The notes below the pieces were generated by a model, which was not told the DNA's origin, did not search any database, and saw only the letters and a list, made by a program, of their open reading frames with translations. This document shows positions 1 to 6,671 of a DNA stretch of 10,383 nucleotides, in pieces. A program made the translations under genes and the position numbers. How positions within the stretch are numbered: the stretch's first letter is position 1; every line of letters begins with the position of its first letter. Source of the stretch: an uncultured Anaerosporobacter sp. (lineage in GTDB: Bacteria > Bacillota > Clostridia > Lachnospirales > Lachnospiraceae); contig CALZJY010000041.1 in NCBI GenBank assembly GCA_945787925.1, positions 1 to 10,383 on the forward strand. The letters are read 5' to 3'.

Positions 1-147
1 CATCAAATCGATATGCTCTCGGTCCAATACTTCTAATGCCTCTTCTCCATCAAATGCAGAAAATACTTGAAAGCCATTCTGCTTTAACTTGGCACAAATT
101 AATTTATTTAACGTCTCCTCATCCTCTACTACAAGAATTGAAAACAT
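1..147 (-). CDS. Response regulator, N-terminal fragment (OmpR-type receiver domain likely)
   Basis: The first 49 codons of a minus-strand gene that leaves the window at base 1. The peptide begins MFSILVVEDEE and continues with an amphipathic helix and a GFQVFSAFDGEEAL segment. This is the usual beta1-alpha1-beta2-alpha2 opening of a CheY-like receiver domain. The acidic pocket residues are Glu8, Asp9 and Glu10. The fragment stops in HIDLM, a few residues before the phosphoacceptor aspartate expected near residue 52, so that residue and the DNA-binding domain cannot be checked. The start is supported by a perfect AGGAGG seven bases upstream of the ATG. The gene follows an LolD/FtsX-type ABC operon on the same strand, separated from it by a terminator. 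In Firmicutes such transporters are often paired with a two-component system, so a histidine kinase gene may follow outside the window. The OmpR assignment is inferred from this context. Confidence 0.88.
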   Translation of the reverse strand, partial: MFSILVVEDEETLNKLICAKLKQNGFQVFSAFDGEEALEVLDREHIDLM

Positions 148-153
148 TGTATC

Positions 154-176
154 GCCTCCTAACTTTGTCTATTGTA
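154..176 (-). promoter_or_regulatory. Probable -10 element and ribosome site of the response regulator gene
   Basis: On the minus strand a TACAAT hexamer (176-171) lies 23 bases before the start codon, with AGGAGG (159-154) between. No convincing -35 is found 16 to 18 bases upstream of the hexamer; that position is A/G-rich. The element lies downstream of the ABC operon terminator, so the regulator probably has its own weak or activated promoter. The ribosome site is secure; the promoter is tentative. Confidence 0.4.
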
Positions 177-209
177 CCCCAAAATGTGCTGCTTCTCTTT
201 TAACAACAC

Positions 210-234
210 AAAAACGGGAAGACAACTCTTCCCG
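210..234 (-). terminator. Intrinsic terminator of the ABC transporter operon
   Basis: Read on the minus strand, a perfect 8-bp stem CGGGAAGA/TCTTCCCG closes a GTTG loop and is followed at once by five T residues (214-210). It begins 10 bases after the ATPase stop codon, so it ends the permease-ATPase transcript and separates it from the response regulator gene. Confidence 0.88.
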
Positions 235-244
235 CTTGTTATAT

Positions 245-916
245 TTACGCTTGTTCCTTACAAACGCCATTTTCTAAATAATAGATACGGTCTACCAAAT
301 CTAGTACTCGCTTATCGTGAGTAACGATGATTCCCGCCTTTTTATGCTTCTTAATCTGCTCTCTGATCATCTCTACGACTTGTCTTCCTCTTGTCTCATC
401 TAAGCTTGCCGTTGGCTCATCTGCCAAGATGATGCTCGGATCATTTACAAATGCTCTGGCAATCGCCACACGTTGACGTTCTCCACCAGATAGCTGCGCA
501 GGATAACGTTTCTTACATCCAGCAATTCCAAGGTCCTCCATCATCTGTTCCATATCGATTGCTGATTTTTTCGCACGTTTTCCAAACACGGAAAGCTGGT
601 CTTCTGCTGTCAGATACGGAAGCAGTTGATGATGTTGAAAAATGAATCCAATCTCATTCTTACGAATCTTTGTCCATTCTTTCTTCTTTTTCTCCGTCAT
701 ATTCTTTCCATTCAGGAATACTTGTCCTTGCTCTGGCTCTAACATGATGCCTGTAATGTTAAGAAGCGTACTCTTACCAGAACCAGAAGGTCCTACGATT
801 GCAATCAGCTCACCTTCGTGTACTTCCAAGCAAACGTCATCTAGGATCGTTCTCTTTTCTCCTCCATCTACAAATGTCTTTGAGATATGATGAAGGGCAA
901 GCAGCTGTTGTCTCAT
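245..916 (-). CDS. ABC transporter ATP-binding protein, LolD/MacB family
   Basis: A 223-residue ATPase that would drive the neighbouring FtsX-type permease from the cytoplasmic face of the membrane. All catalytic motifs are intact: Walker A GPSGSGKST at 42-50, Q-loop glutamine at 94 in FQHHQLLP, signature LSGGERQRVAIARA from 142, Walker B IILADEP at 162-168 with Glu167 as catalytic base, D-loop SLD at 171-173, and switch His200 in VTHD. The length and the ADEPTASLD form are typical of LolD/MacB/FtsE-like ATPases rather than importers. The ATG overlaps the permease stop codon by one base (TAATG) behind a GGGAGGAG ribosome site, so the two are translationally coupled. Family members export lipoproteins or peptides, or act as mechanotransmission or antimicrobial-peptide resistance machines. 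Which applies here cannot be read from the sequence. Confidence 0.95.
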   Translation of the reverse strand: MRQQLLALHHISKTFVDGGEKRTILDDVCLEVHEGELIAIVGPSGSGKSTLLNITGIMLEPEQGQVFLNGKNMTEKKKKEWTKIRKNEIGFIFQHHQLLPYLTAEDQLSVFGKRAKKSAIDMEQMMEDLGIAGCKKRYPAQLSGGERQRVAIARAFVNDPSIILADEPTASLDETRGRQVVEMIREQIKKHKKAGIIVTHDKRVLDLVDRIYYLENGVCKEQA

Positions 917-2007
917 TATTCTACTCCTCCCATTGCAATAATCGGATCTACTTTGGCAACTCTTTGTAAGGATAATAAGCTGCTAAGCAAGGATACGATA
1001 ATAAATACTACGGTTACTAGTGCCACACTGCTTCCCTTTAGATAAAATGGCATTGCCTCTGGAAGCATCGCTGCCATTCCAAAAGTTAAAAGGTTCGCGA
1101 TTGCTGCACCGATACATGCAACCATTGCAACCTGACTACAAACGGATAACGCAATTTCTCTTGTCTCCATTCCAAGCGCTCTCATCACACCAAATTGGCG
1201 TTCCTTTTGTAAGGAAATGATGTAATAGAATACGCCGATGATTGCCGCAGAAATTACAACTAACACCCATACAATCATATTGATCGTTACTTGTTCTGCC
1301 TTATATCCTGGAATATTTTCAATTACCGTCTTCTTATCTACTACCATCGTTCCCGGAAGATCGATTCCTGCTACATCCTCTCCTTGAATCGCAAATGCCT
1401 GATATGTTTGCTTATAATTGGAGTCCATGCTTGTACGTAAGTCGGTATAGCTTTCTGTCGTAAGATACGCAGCTCCTACATGGCCATACATACGGTCTTT
1501 CGTAAATCCGACTACGGTAAATTCCATTTCTGTCGTAGAGTCATACACCGTATCTCCCACAGCAATTCCTTCTGCTGCAAAACTATCATCTAAGATGATT
1601 CCATGTTCTACGGTAGCATCTTCAAGGCTTGTGCCTTCATAGGTGTCTGGCTCTAAAAAGCTTCCTTTTTCAATTGCAAAGTATGCAACGTCTAATTTGT
1701 TTCCACCTTTTTCTGTACATAGATACATTCTTTGAATATCTAACGGTGCTACCCTGCTTGTTGTCTGTTCCTTTAGTTGTTCATAGATTCCTGTCTCTAA
1801 ACGAGAAACCGGAATCAGGTTTTCAGATGAATCACTCATAAGAAAATGCGTTGCATCCATATCTTCAATTCCTGCGCTTACGGCTCTTCCTAAGCCATTG
1901 GCAAGGCCTGATAAAAATAATACCATGAACACAAGCAATACAATCATTAATTCAATAAAGAAATATTTCTTCTTGAAATACTTCAGTTCTTTCCATGCTA
2001 ATTTCAT
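916..2007 (-). CDS. FtsX/MacB-like ABC transporter permease
   Basis: A 363-residue membrane protein with the four-helix FtsX layout. One helix lies near residues 17-38, followed by an extracytoplasmic domain of about 200 residues (40-240), then three helices near 242-266, 286-315 and 326-348. The cytoplasmic segment KERQFGVMRALGM (268-280) after the second helix, and the tail VAKVDPIIAM (350-359), are characteristic of FtsX domains; the first contacts the ATPase. The ectodomain contains a GDTVYDSTTEMEFTVVGF stretch like the MacB periplasmic core. With a single FtsX domain it should work as a homodimer with two copies of the downstream ATPase. Two-domain BceB-type permeases are about twice as long, so this is not a BceB. 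The start follows an AAGGAG site. The substrate is unknown. Confidence 0.93.
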   Translation of the reverse strand: MKLAWKELKYFKKKYFFIELMIVLLVFMVLFLSGLANGLGRAVSAGIEDMDATHFLMSDSSENLIPVSRLETGIYEQLKEQTTSRVAPLDIQRMYLCTEKGGNKLDVAYFAIEKGSFLEPDTYEGTSLEDATVEHGIILDDSFAAEGIAVGDTVYDSTTEMEFTVVGFTKDRMYGHVGAAYLTTESYTDLRTSMDSNYKQTYQAFAIQGEDVAGIDLPGTMVVDKKTVIENIPGYKAEQVTINMIVWVLVVISAAIIGVFYYIISLQKERQFGVMRALGMETREIALSVCSQVAMVACIGAAIANLLTFGMAAMLPEAMPFYLKGSSVALVTVVFIIVSLLSSLLSLQRVAKVDPIIAMGGVE

Positions 2008-2033
2008 TGTTATAACCTCTCCTTTGTGTGGCT

Positions 2034-2066
2034 ATCATAGCATGGCAATGTGACCTGAATATGACC
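2034..2066 (-). promoter_or_regulatory. Candidate activator-dependent promoter of the ABC operon with GGTCA direct repeat
   Basis: On the minus strand a good -10, TATGAT (2039-2034), lies 27 bases before the permease start. The hexamer 17 bases upstream is ATATTC, a poor -35. That zone is instead flanked by two GGTCA repeats (2066-2062 and 2055-2051) that start 11 bases apart, one helical turn. Direct repeats at this spacing over a weak -35 are typical of OmpR/PhoB-type activators. The response regulator gene immediately past the operon is the obvious candidate, but this link is inference. Confidence 0.5.
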
Positions 2067-2120
2067 AAAATCAGAAAGAGCAGGCACGCTAACGTATCTG
2101 CTCTTTCTGATTTGGTCATA
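2060..2120 (-). terminator. Long hairpin between the MATE and ABC genes, probable terminator
   Basis: Two 23-base arms (2060-2083 and 2098-2120) are exact reverse complements apart from one extra A in the left arm (within 2067-2070). They enclose a 14-base loop that itself contains ACG-CTAA-CGT. It starts 43 bases after the MATE stop codon. On the minus strand the GC-rich part (CTGCTCTTTCTG) is followed by ATTTTGG, a weak T-tract, so termination of the MATE transcript is plausible but not textbook. The left arm contains one GGTCA box of the ABC promoter. A weaker hairpin, ATGCAA/TTGCAT (2125-2147), lies between it and the MATE stop. Confidence 0.5.
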
Positions 2121-2163
2121 GCAAATGCAACCTCTTTCCCATTGCATCGAATACAGCCGTTGA

Positions 2164-3534
2164 TTATTTTATTGTAGTAGGTTGGTGTAACAGCTTCTTA
2201 GTTGCAACGATAAATGTTATAACGGTAATCGTTGCAGCACAGATATCCGCAATTGGTTCCGCAAGGAAAACCGCCTGTACCTTATTTTCAAGAAAGACAG
2301 GTAAAATATAAATGAGTGGAATTAGTAAAATAAGTTTTCGCAAGAATGCCAAAAGTAGCGAGGTTTTTGCCTGTCCCAACGCTACAAAAGATTGCTGACA
2401 TGCAATCTGAGCACCTAACATAAACATACCTGCACTGTATAAACGAAGTGCCCAGACTGCCGTGCCCAAAAGTTCTTCTTTGCTGTTAAATATGCGAATA
2501 AAGGCAGTCGGAAACAACTCAATCATTCCCCACAAAAGTGTAGTAAATACAACGCAGACGATAATCTGTAACTTTATTGCTTTTTTCACACGATCCATCT
2601 TGCCAGCACCATAGTTAAAGCTAATAATCGGCTGAGCTCCTTGTGTAATCCCCTGCAATGGTAAAAGAAGCAACTGGCTGATGGATGAAAGGATTGTCAT
2701 TGTTCCGACAGCGATATCTCCGCCATATCGTTGCAGTGAACTGTTGAAACATACATTTAGCAAACTCTCCGTTGCCTGCATGATAAAGGGAGCTAACCCC
2801 AATGCCACTACAGGTAATAGTACTTCTTTACGAAGTCTCATTTTAGACAGACGTATTTTTAGCTTTGTCTGCTTACCTGTTAAAAAATGCAGTACCCACA
2901 CAGCCGAAACTGCCTGAGATAAAATCGTTGCCGTAGCTGCCCCACGCACTCCCATGTTAAATACAAAAATAAAGATTGGATCAAGCACAGTATTAAGGAT
3001 TGCACCAATCAAGATAGTAGTCATTGCTTTTGTTGCAAATCCCTGTGTTGTAATGAACATATTTAGTCCCAGTGCCATCTGCACAAATATTGTACCACAT
3101 ACATAAATCTGGAGATAACTCCATGCGTACTCAATGGTTCCGCTACTTGCTCCAAAAGCCATTAAGAGTGATCGTCCAAAGGTAAGAAAACCTACGGTTA
3201 ACAGACCAGCCGTTATGATTAAGGCTGTAATGCAGTTTCCAAGTATGTTCTCTGCATGATCATCCTTGCCTTGTCCCATGGCTATAGCAGCCTGAGGTGC
3301 CCCACCCATACCAAATAAACAGGCGAATGCCGAAACAAGCATGATAATTGGGAAACATAAGCCAAGCCCTGTCAACGCGGCCACACCATTTTTAGGAATA
3401 TGCCCAATATAAACCCGGTCCACAATATTGTATAGCATATTGACCAGCTGACTGATAACAGCAGGCATTGCTAATTTCAACATCAGCTTTCCAACGCTCT
3501 CCGTTCCTAAAATATTCTTTTCTTCTGAATTCAT
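2164..3534 (-). CDS. MATE family multidrug efflux transporter (MepA-like)
   Basis: A 456-residue, very hydrophobic protein with about twelve predicted helices in two homologous halves, the usual length for MATE antiporters. These export cationic drugs or metabolites from the cytoplasm using a Na+ or H+ gradient. The first half opens with LKLAMPAVISQLVNMLYNIVDRVYIG (19-44), the MATE signature with Pro24 and Asp39. The second half begins near residue 242 with a related LGLAPFIMQATESLLNVCF stretch, and GITQGAQPIISFNYGAG follows, as in the MepA/DinF-type branch. No internal stop or frameshift is seen. The ATG is preceded by GGAGGAG. The gene has its own promoter with a dyad over the -10, so it may be inducible. 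Neighbours do not reveal its substrate. Confidence 0.93.
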   Translation of the reverse strand: MNSEEKNILGTESVGKLMLKLAMPAVISQLVNMLYNIVDRVYIGHIPKNGVAALTGLGLCFPIIMLVSAFACLFGMGGAPQAAIAMGQGKDDHAENILGNCITALIITAGLLTVGFLTFGRSLLMAFGASSGTIEYAWSYLQIYVCGTIFVQMALGLNMFITTQGFATKAMTTILIGAILNTVLDPIFIFVFNMGVRGAATATILSQAVSAVWVLHFLTGKQTKLKIRLSKMRLRKEVLLPVVALGLAPFIMQATESLLNVCFNSSLQRYGGDIAVGTMTILSSISQLLLLPLQGITQGAQPIISFNYGAGKMDRVKKAIKLQIIVCVVFTTLLWGMIELFPTAFIRIFNSKEELLGTAVWALRLYSAGMFMLGAQIACQQSFVALGQAKTSLLLAFLRKLILLIPLIYILPVFLENKVQAVFLAEPIADICAATITVITFIVATKKLLHQPTTIK

Positions 3535-3592
3535 ACTATTTCTTTCTCCTCCATCTTCCTATATAAATCATTTATAGAGAGTACACACTCTG

Positions 3593-3607
3593 CTGTTATA
3601 ATAACAG
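3593..3607. promoter_or_regulatory. Perfect dyad over the MATE -10, candidate operator
   Basis: CTGTTAT-A-ATAACAG is a 15-base perfect inverted repeat with a single central base, and it covers the whole -10 hexamer of the MATE promoter. A repressor bound here would block RNA polymerase. MarR- or TetR-type control is common for efflux pumps, but no such gene is present in the window. Confidence 0.45.
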
Positions 3608-3627
3608 AGGTAATATAACCGAGTCAA
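3598..3627 (-). promoter_or_regulatory. Promoter of the MATE gene
   Basis: On the minus strand TTGACT (3627-3622) and TATTAT (3603-3598) are separated by 18 bases, a good sigma-A-like promoter. Transcription would begin near 3591 and give a leader of about 57 bases. That leader opens with AGAGT-GTGT-ACTCT (3591-3578), a small perfect hairpin at the very 5' end of the mRNA, which may stabilise the transcript or serve as part of an operator. Confidence 0.65.
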
Positions 3628-3683
3628 AATGAATAATGCAACAACCACTCTGCTAATTTTTTCTCTTTCTCTAAGATTTTTCT

Positions 3684-3712
3684 TTGACATTATCTCGAAA
3701 GCAATCTAAGAT
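3684..3712 (+). promoter_or_regulatory. Promoter of the YitT-family gene
   Basis: A perfect -35 TTGACA (3684-3689), an ideal 17-base spacer and TAAGAT (3707-3712) make a strong sigma-A-like promoter. It starts transcription near 3719, about 34 bases before the ATG at 3753. A GAGGA ribosome site lies at 3739-3743. Confidence 0.75.
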
Positions 3713-3722
3713 AATTTTAGAT
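3704..3722. repeat. Inverted repeat over the YitT transcription start
   Basis: ATCTAA (3704-3709) and TTAGAT (3717-3722) form a 6-bp inverted repeat with a 7-base gap, overlapping the -10 and the predicted start site. Another CTAAGAT lies just upstream of the -35 (3671-3677). It is a possible operator in an AT-rich region where short repeats arise by chance. Confidence 0.3.
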
Positions 3723-3752
3723 ATTTTTTAGAATGAATGAGGATAAGAAAAA

Positions 3753-4595
3753 ATGAAACTACTAAAAAACTATTCTTACATTACACTGAGTATTTTTATT
3801 ATGGCGATTGGAATTTACTTTTTTAAATTCCCGAACAATTTTTGTTTTGGTGGGGTAACGGGATTTGCCAGTGTCTTTGCAAAAATTTCTCCAATTTCAG
3901 CCGGTTCATTTACAATGATTGTTAACCTACTACTTTTAATTATTGGATTTATTTTTCTAGGAAAGTCATTTGCAATTAAGACAACCTATGCAAGCATGCT
4001 TTTATCCGTCCTACTCGTTATTTTCGAAAAAGCGTATCCTATGACCGGGCAATTATCAAACCAGCCGATTTTAGAGCTTATTTTTGCAATTACGCTGCCT
4101 TCCATTGCCTCTGCCCTCCTATTCCAAATCGGGGCGTCAAGTGGCGGAACTGACGTTATCGCAATGATTGTTCAAAAATATACCTCTGTCAAGAACATTG
4201 GTATCGCTTTATTTATATCCGATCTCGTTATGATTATTGCGGCATGTTTTGTATTCGATATCCAGACTGCCCTTTACTCTTTTGTTGGGCTTACCGTAAA
4301 ATCCTTCTTGATCGATGGAATTATCGACAGCATTAACCTTTCGAAAGCTGTTACTATTGTTAGTGAAGATCACGACATCATTTGCCGCTTTATCACAAAT
4401 GACCTGCAAAAAGGTGCGACCATTACCGAAGCACTTGGGGCTTATACAAATACAAAAAAATATGTTATTTTCACTACTCTTTCCAGACATCAGGCAGTAC
4501 TATTGCGTAACTATATTCGCGATAATTCATTAGATGCTTTTATTTCTGTTTCTAGCACAAGCGAAGTATTTGGAAAGGGATTTTCCTCCATCTAA
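3753..4595 (+). CDS. YitT-family membrane protein (YitT membrane domain plus DUF2179)
   Basis: A 280-residue protein of the widespread Firmicutes YitT family, whose transport or other function is not established. The first 195 residues contain about five or six membrane helices with the family landmarks FPNNFCFGGVTGFA (26-39) and GASSGGTDVIAMI (127-139). Residues from about 196 to the end form the soluble DUF2179 domain, ending in the conserved AFISVSSTSEVFGKGF (262-277). The length is standard and nothing is missing. It is the only long gene on the plus strand. It diverges from the MATE pump, converges with the flavin reductase at a shared terminator, and has its own strong promoter, so it is an independent single-gene unit. 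Confidence 0.93.
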   Translation: MKLLKNYSYITLSIFIMAIGIYFFKFPNNFCFGGVTGFASVFAKISPISAGSFTMIVNLLLLIIGFIFLGKSFAIKTTYASMLLSVLLVIFEKAYPMTGQLSNQPILELIFAITLPSIASALLFQIGASSGGTDVIAMIVQKYTSVKNIGIALFISDLVMIIAACFVFDIQTALYSFVGLTVKSFLIDGIIDSINLSKAVTIVSEDHDIICRFITNDLQKGATITEALGAYTNTKKYVIFTTLSRHQAVLLRNYIRDNSLDAFISVSSTSEVFGKGFSSI

Positions 4596-4605
4596 CTCAA
4601 TTGTC

Positions 4606-4649
4606 AAAAAAGGAAGGTGCCTCCCGTTGCTCTGAGACACCTTCCTTTT
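4606..4649. terminator. Bidirectional terminator between the YitT gene and the flavin reductase
   Basis: The stem GGAAGGTG/CACCTTCC (4612-4619 with 4638-4645) is extended inward by CTC/GAG after one C-A mismatch. It is flanked by six A residues on the left (4606-4611) and four T on the right (4646-4649). Read either way, the hairpin is followed by a T-run, so it can end both converging transcripts. It starts 11 bases after the YitT stop and 12 bases after the reductase stop. Confidence 0.9.
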
Positions 4650-4660
4650 AATTTATAAGA

Positions 4661-6595
4661 CTATTTTGTTACTGCTTTGGCTGCACTTTGACCGGCGATT
4701 CTACCTGTACCGTATGCGTATCCTAACGTACCACCTTCGAAGAATACATAGCTGTTTCCATATGCACCATTTGTTTCTGCACCAGCTGCATATAATCCTT
4801 CGATTGCTTTTCCGTTCTTATCTAATACTTCACAATCGGAGTTGATTTCAATACCACCAAGTGTTCCTAAGAATACGGATGGAGTGATCTTTACTGCATA
4901 TAAAGTACCTTCTAACTTATCAAGGTATTTTGCAGATTTGAAGTGATCTGTATCCTCTCCTTTATCACATAACTCATTGTAACGAGCGATTGTGTCTTCT
5001 AAATGAGACATTCCTAATTTTTCTGCTAATTCTTTTGCACTTTCCGCTTTTACGATTGTGCCTTCTTCAATATATTTTTCAATATCAGCAGTTAAATCAT
5101 AAGGTGTCTTTGTTTTTTCCGCTGCTTTGGACGTATCGATTTCATGACCAACTTCGATGAATTTTGTTGGATCTGTTGCTAACTTACCTGGGTATTGTTC
5201 GCTAAGACCGATTGTACCTTTTTCTTTTACTGTTTCAATCATTGTTGCATCAAAGATTTCATAAGCAGTATTCGTTGGTAAGGATTTCACTACATCTGAA
5301 GATTTGATTGGTTCAAAGATGAAATCTTCTTCGTTCATAAAACGGTTTCCATCTACGTCAACATGTAAGAATGGGTTTAATAATGCAGAGTTTAATTCTG
5401 TTCCCCATCCTGTGCCTCCACGGCTTACCCCGTAGTGCATCATGATTGCATCGTCATAACTTGCATCCGCACCTGCAGATTTTGCCATTTCAATACCTGT
5501 ACCAATGTTTGTTGCGATACGGCTTTGTCCGAAACCTTCACCAAATGTTTCTGCTACTTTCGCTTCGTTTCCACCGAAACCACCAGTTGCTAGGATTACA
5601 GAGTCTGCATTGATTGTTAAGATACCACCATCTGCTTTTTCTGCTTTAATTCCAGCAGCTTTTCCATCTTTCATGATTAATTCTGTTGCTTTTGTAGAAT
5701 ATAATACTTCGCCACCTTTTTCTTTGATTGCAGCGTGTAAGTTTGTGATTGCTTGTGTACCACCTTCTGTATATCCATGGATTAAGGAAGCTGGATGTGT
5801 TTGTACGTGTTCTTGGTAACCGCCAGTACCTGGTAATGCTAATGTTAATTTACATCCATTTTCGATTAACCAATCTACTGTGTTTCCAGAGTTTTGGATG
5901 ACCTTTGTTAATAAGCCACCGTTTGCTGTATAGTTACTAGTTTTTACAAATTGATCATAAATCCATTTATTATCATATGTCTGATTGGATTCTTTTTGTT
6001 GTGTAGAGCTTGTTGCGAACATACCGCCTGCTTGTGTCCCTTGACCTGCTGGAGATTGTGTCATTTCTACTAACACAACTTTCGCACCATCTTCTACTGC
6101 TTGAAGAGCTGCTGCTGTACCGGAAGCACCACCACCTACAACAACTACTTGAGTTGTCATTTCTTCATTTACACCAGTCTTTTTCACTTCTTTATTAAGA
6201 GCGTCTACGTCTCCGCCTGCTTGTTTTACACAGTCTTTTACAGCTTCTAATAATGCATTGCTACTGTTTGTTGCACCAGTTACTGTATCTACTGCAAGTG
6301 TTTGATCTTTTACGATGCTCTCCTTTAAGGAATCCATCGCTGTATCACCAAGATTTGGTGTTTCTTTATGTTCTTTTACTTCGATTTTTTCAATCTTAGT
6401 ATCGCTTACTGTTACTTCTACTGTAACATCCCCATTATTTCCTTTTGCAGTCGCTGTGTAAGTGCCAGCTTTCATGCTAAGAGCCGCTGCTCCATTGCTT
6501 GTAGCTTCTTTCTTACCACATCCTGCAAAGGAAGTCATTAACATACATCCAAGTGTGACTGCTACCACACTTTTCATAAGGTTTCTTCTAAACAT
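4661..6595 (-). CDS. Extracytoplasmic FMN/FAD-dependent reductase lipoprotein (flavocytochrome c / fumarate-reductase-like, substrate unknown)
   Basis: A 644-residue exported flavoprotein. Residues 1-25 are a lipoprotein signal peptide ending in the lipobox SFAGC, so Cys26 would be lipidated and the enzyme anchored outside the membrane. Residues about 40-125 are an FMN-binding domain with DTVTGATNSSNAL (103-115); in this family ApbE attaches FMN to the final Thr of the GAT motif, here Thr109. From about 147 comes the FAD reductase domain: VVVVGGGASG (150-159) and acceptor Glu177, TGGFGG (337-342), GNRFMNEED (416-424), GLYAAGAETNGAYGNSY (600-616) and GRIAG (631-635). The fold is that of fumarate and urocanate reductases, but their substrate-site Arg402, His504 and Arg544 (Shewanella Fcc3 numbering) correspond here to Ile426, Leu576 and Tyr616. 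The acceptor is therefore probably different. A MerR gene lies directly upstream. No ApbE, NADH dehydrogenase or quinone partner is in the window. The start follows AGGAG. Confidence 0.9.
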   Translation of the reverse strand: MFRRNLMKSVVAVTLGCMLMTSFAGCGKKEATSNGAAALSMKAGTYTATAKGNNGDVTVEVTVSDTKIEKIEVKEHKETPNLGDTAMDSLKESIVKDQTLAVDTVTGATNSSNALLEAVKDCVKQAGGDVDALNKEVKKTGVNEEMTTQVVVVGGGASGTAAALQAVEDGAKVVLVEMTQSPAGQGTQAGGMFATSSTQQKESNQTYDNKWIYDQFVKTSNYTANGGLLTKVIQNSGNTVDWLIENGCKLTLALPGTGGYQEHVQTHPASLIHGYTEGGTQAITNLHAAIKEKGGEVLYSTKATELIMKDGKAAGIKAEKADGGILTINADSVILATGGFGGNEAKVAETFGEGFGQSRIATNIGTGIEMAKSAGADASYDDAIMMHYGVSRGGTGWGTELNSALLNPFLHVDVDGNRFMNEEDFIFEPIKSSDVVKSLPTNTAYEIFDATMIETVKEKGTIGLSEQYPGKLATDPTKFIEVGHEIDTSKAAEKTKTPYDLTADIEKYIEEGTIVKAESAKELAEKLGMSHLEDTIARYNELCDKGEDTDHFKSAKYLDKLEGTLYAVKITPSVFLGTLGGIEINSDCEVLDKNGKAIEGLYAAGAETNGAYGNSYVFFEGGTLGYAYGTGRIAGQSAAKAVTK

Positions 6596-6628
6596 ACATT
6601 CTCTCCTGACGTTTTCTTGTTTGACAAC

Positions 6629-6659
6629 AGTCTACTCCTGAATGTAACGCTTAAGTCAA
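6629..6659 (-). promoter_or_regulatory. MerR-type promoter of the flavin reductase
   Basis: On the minus strand TTGACT (6659-6654) and TAGACT (6634-6629) are separated by 19 bases. Sigma-70-type promoters with 19-20 base spacers are the hallmark of MerR-family activation, in which the regulator twists the spacer to bring the two elements into register. The spacer is bounded by ACT and AGT in a loosely symmetric arrangement (ACTTAAGCG against ACTCCTGAA), a weak dyad. The encoded MerR protein lies immediately upstream, and the start codon is about 27 bases past the predicted transcription start. Confidence 0.6.
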
Positions 6660-6671
6660 CCCCATATTGTT

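Larger units (their letters stand above)
3586..3654. repeat. Spaced 9-bp direct repeat flanking the MATE promoter
   Basis: CACTCTGCT occurs at 3586-3594 and again at 3646-3654, exactly 60 bases apart. The copies bracket the MATE promoter, one upstream of the -35 and one just past the -10. The spacing is close to a whole number of helical turns, so a protein bound to both could loop the promoter. Chance occurrence is possible for nine bases. Confidence 0.35.

Noticed and set aside
89..277. Plus-strand 62-codon open frame at the left edge
   Set aside because: It runs antisense to the response regulator start and through the ABC terminator, and has no family resemblance.
4209..4490. Minus-strand 93-codon open frame inside the YitT gene
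   Set aside because: It lies wholly within a well-supported gene on the other strand and encodes nothing resembling a known domain.
5505..5819. Plus-strand 104-codon open frame inside the flavin reductase
   Set aside because: It is a shadow of the reductase codons, with no ribosome site or recognisable protein features.
4661..6595. Naming the flavoprotein a fumarate or urocanate reductase
   Set aside because: The catalytic Arg and the substrate-binding His and Arg are not in place, so only a general reductase name is supported.
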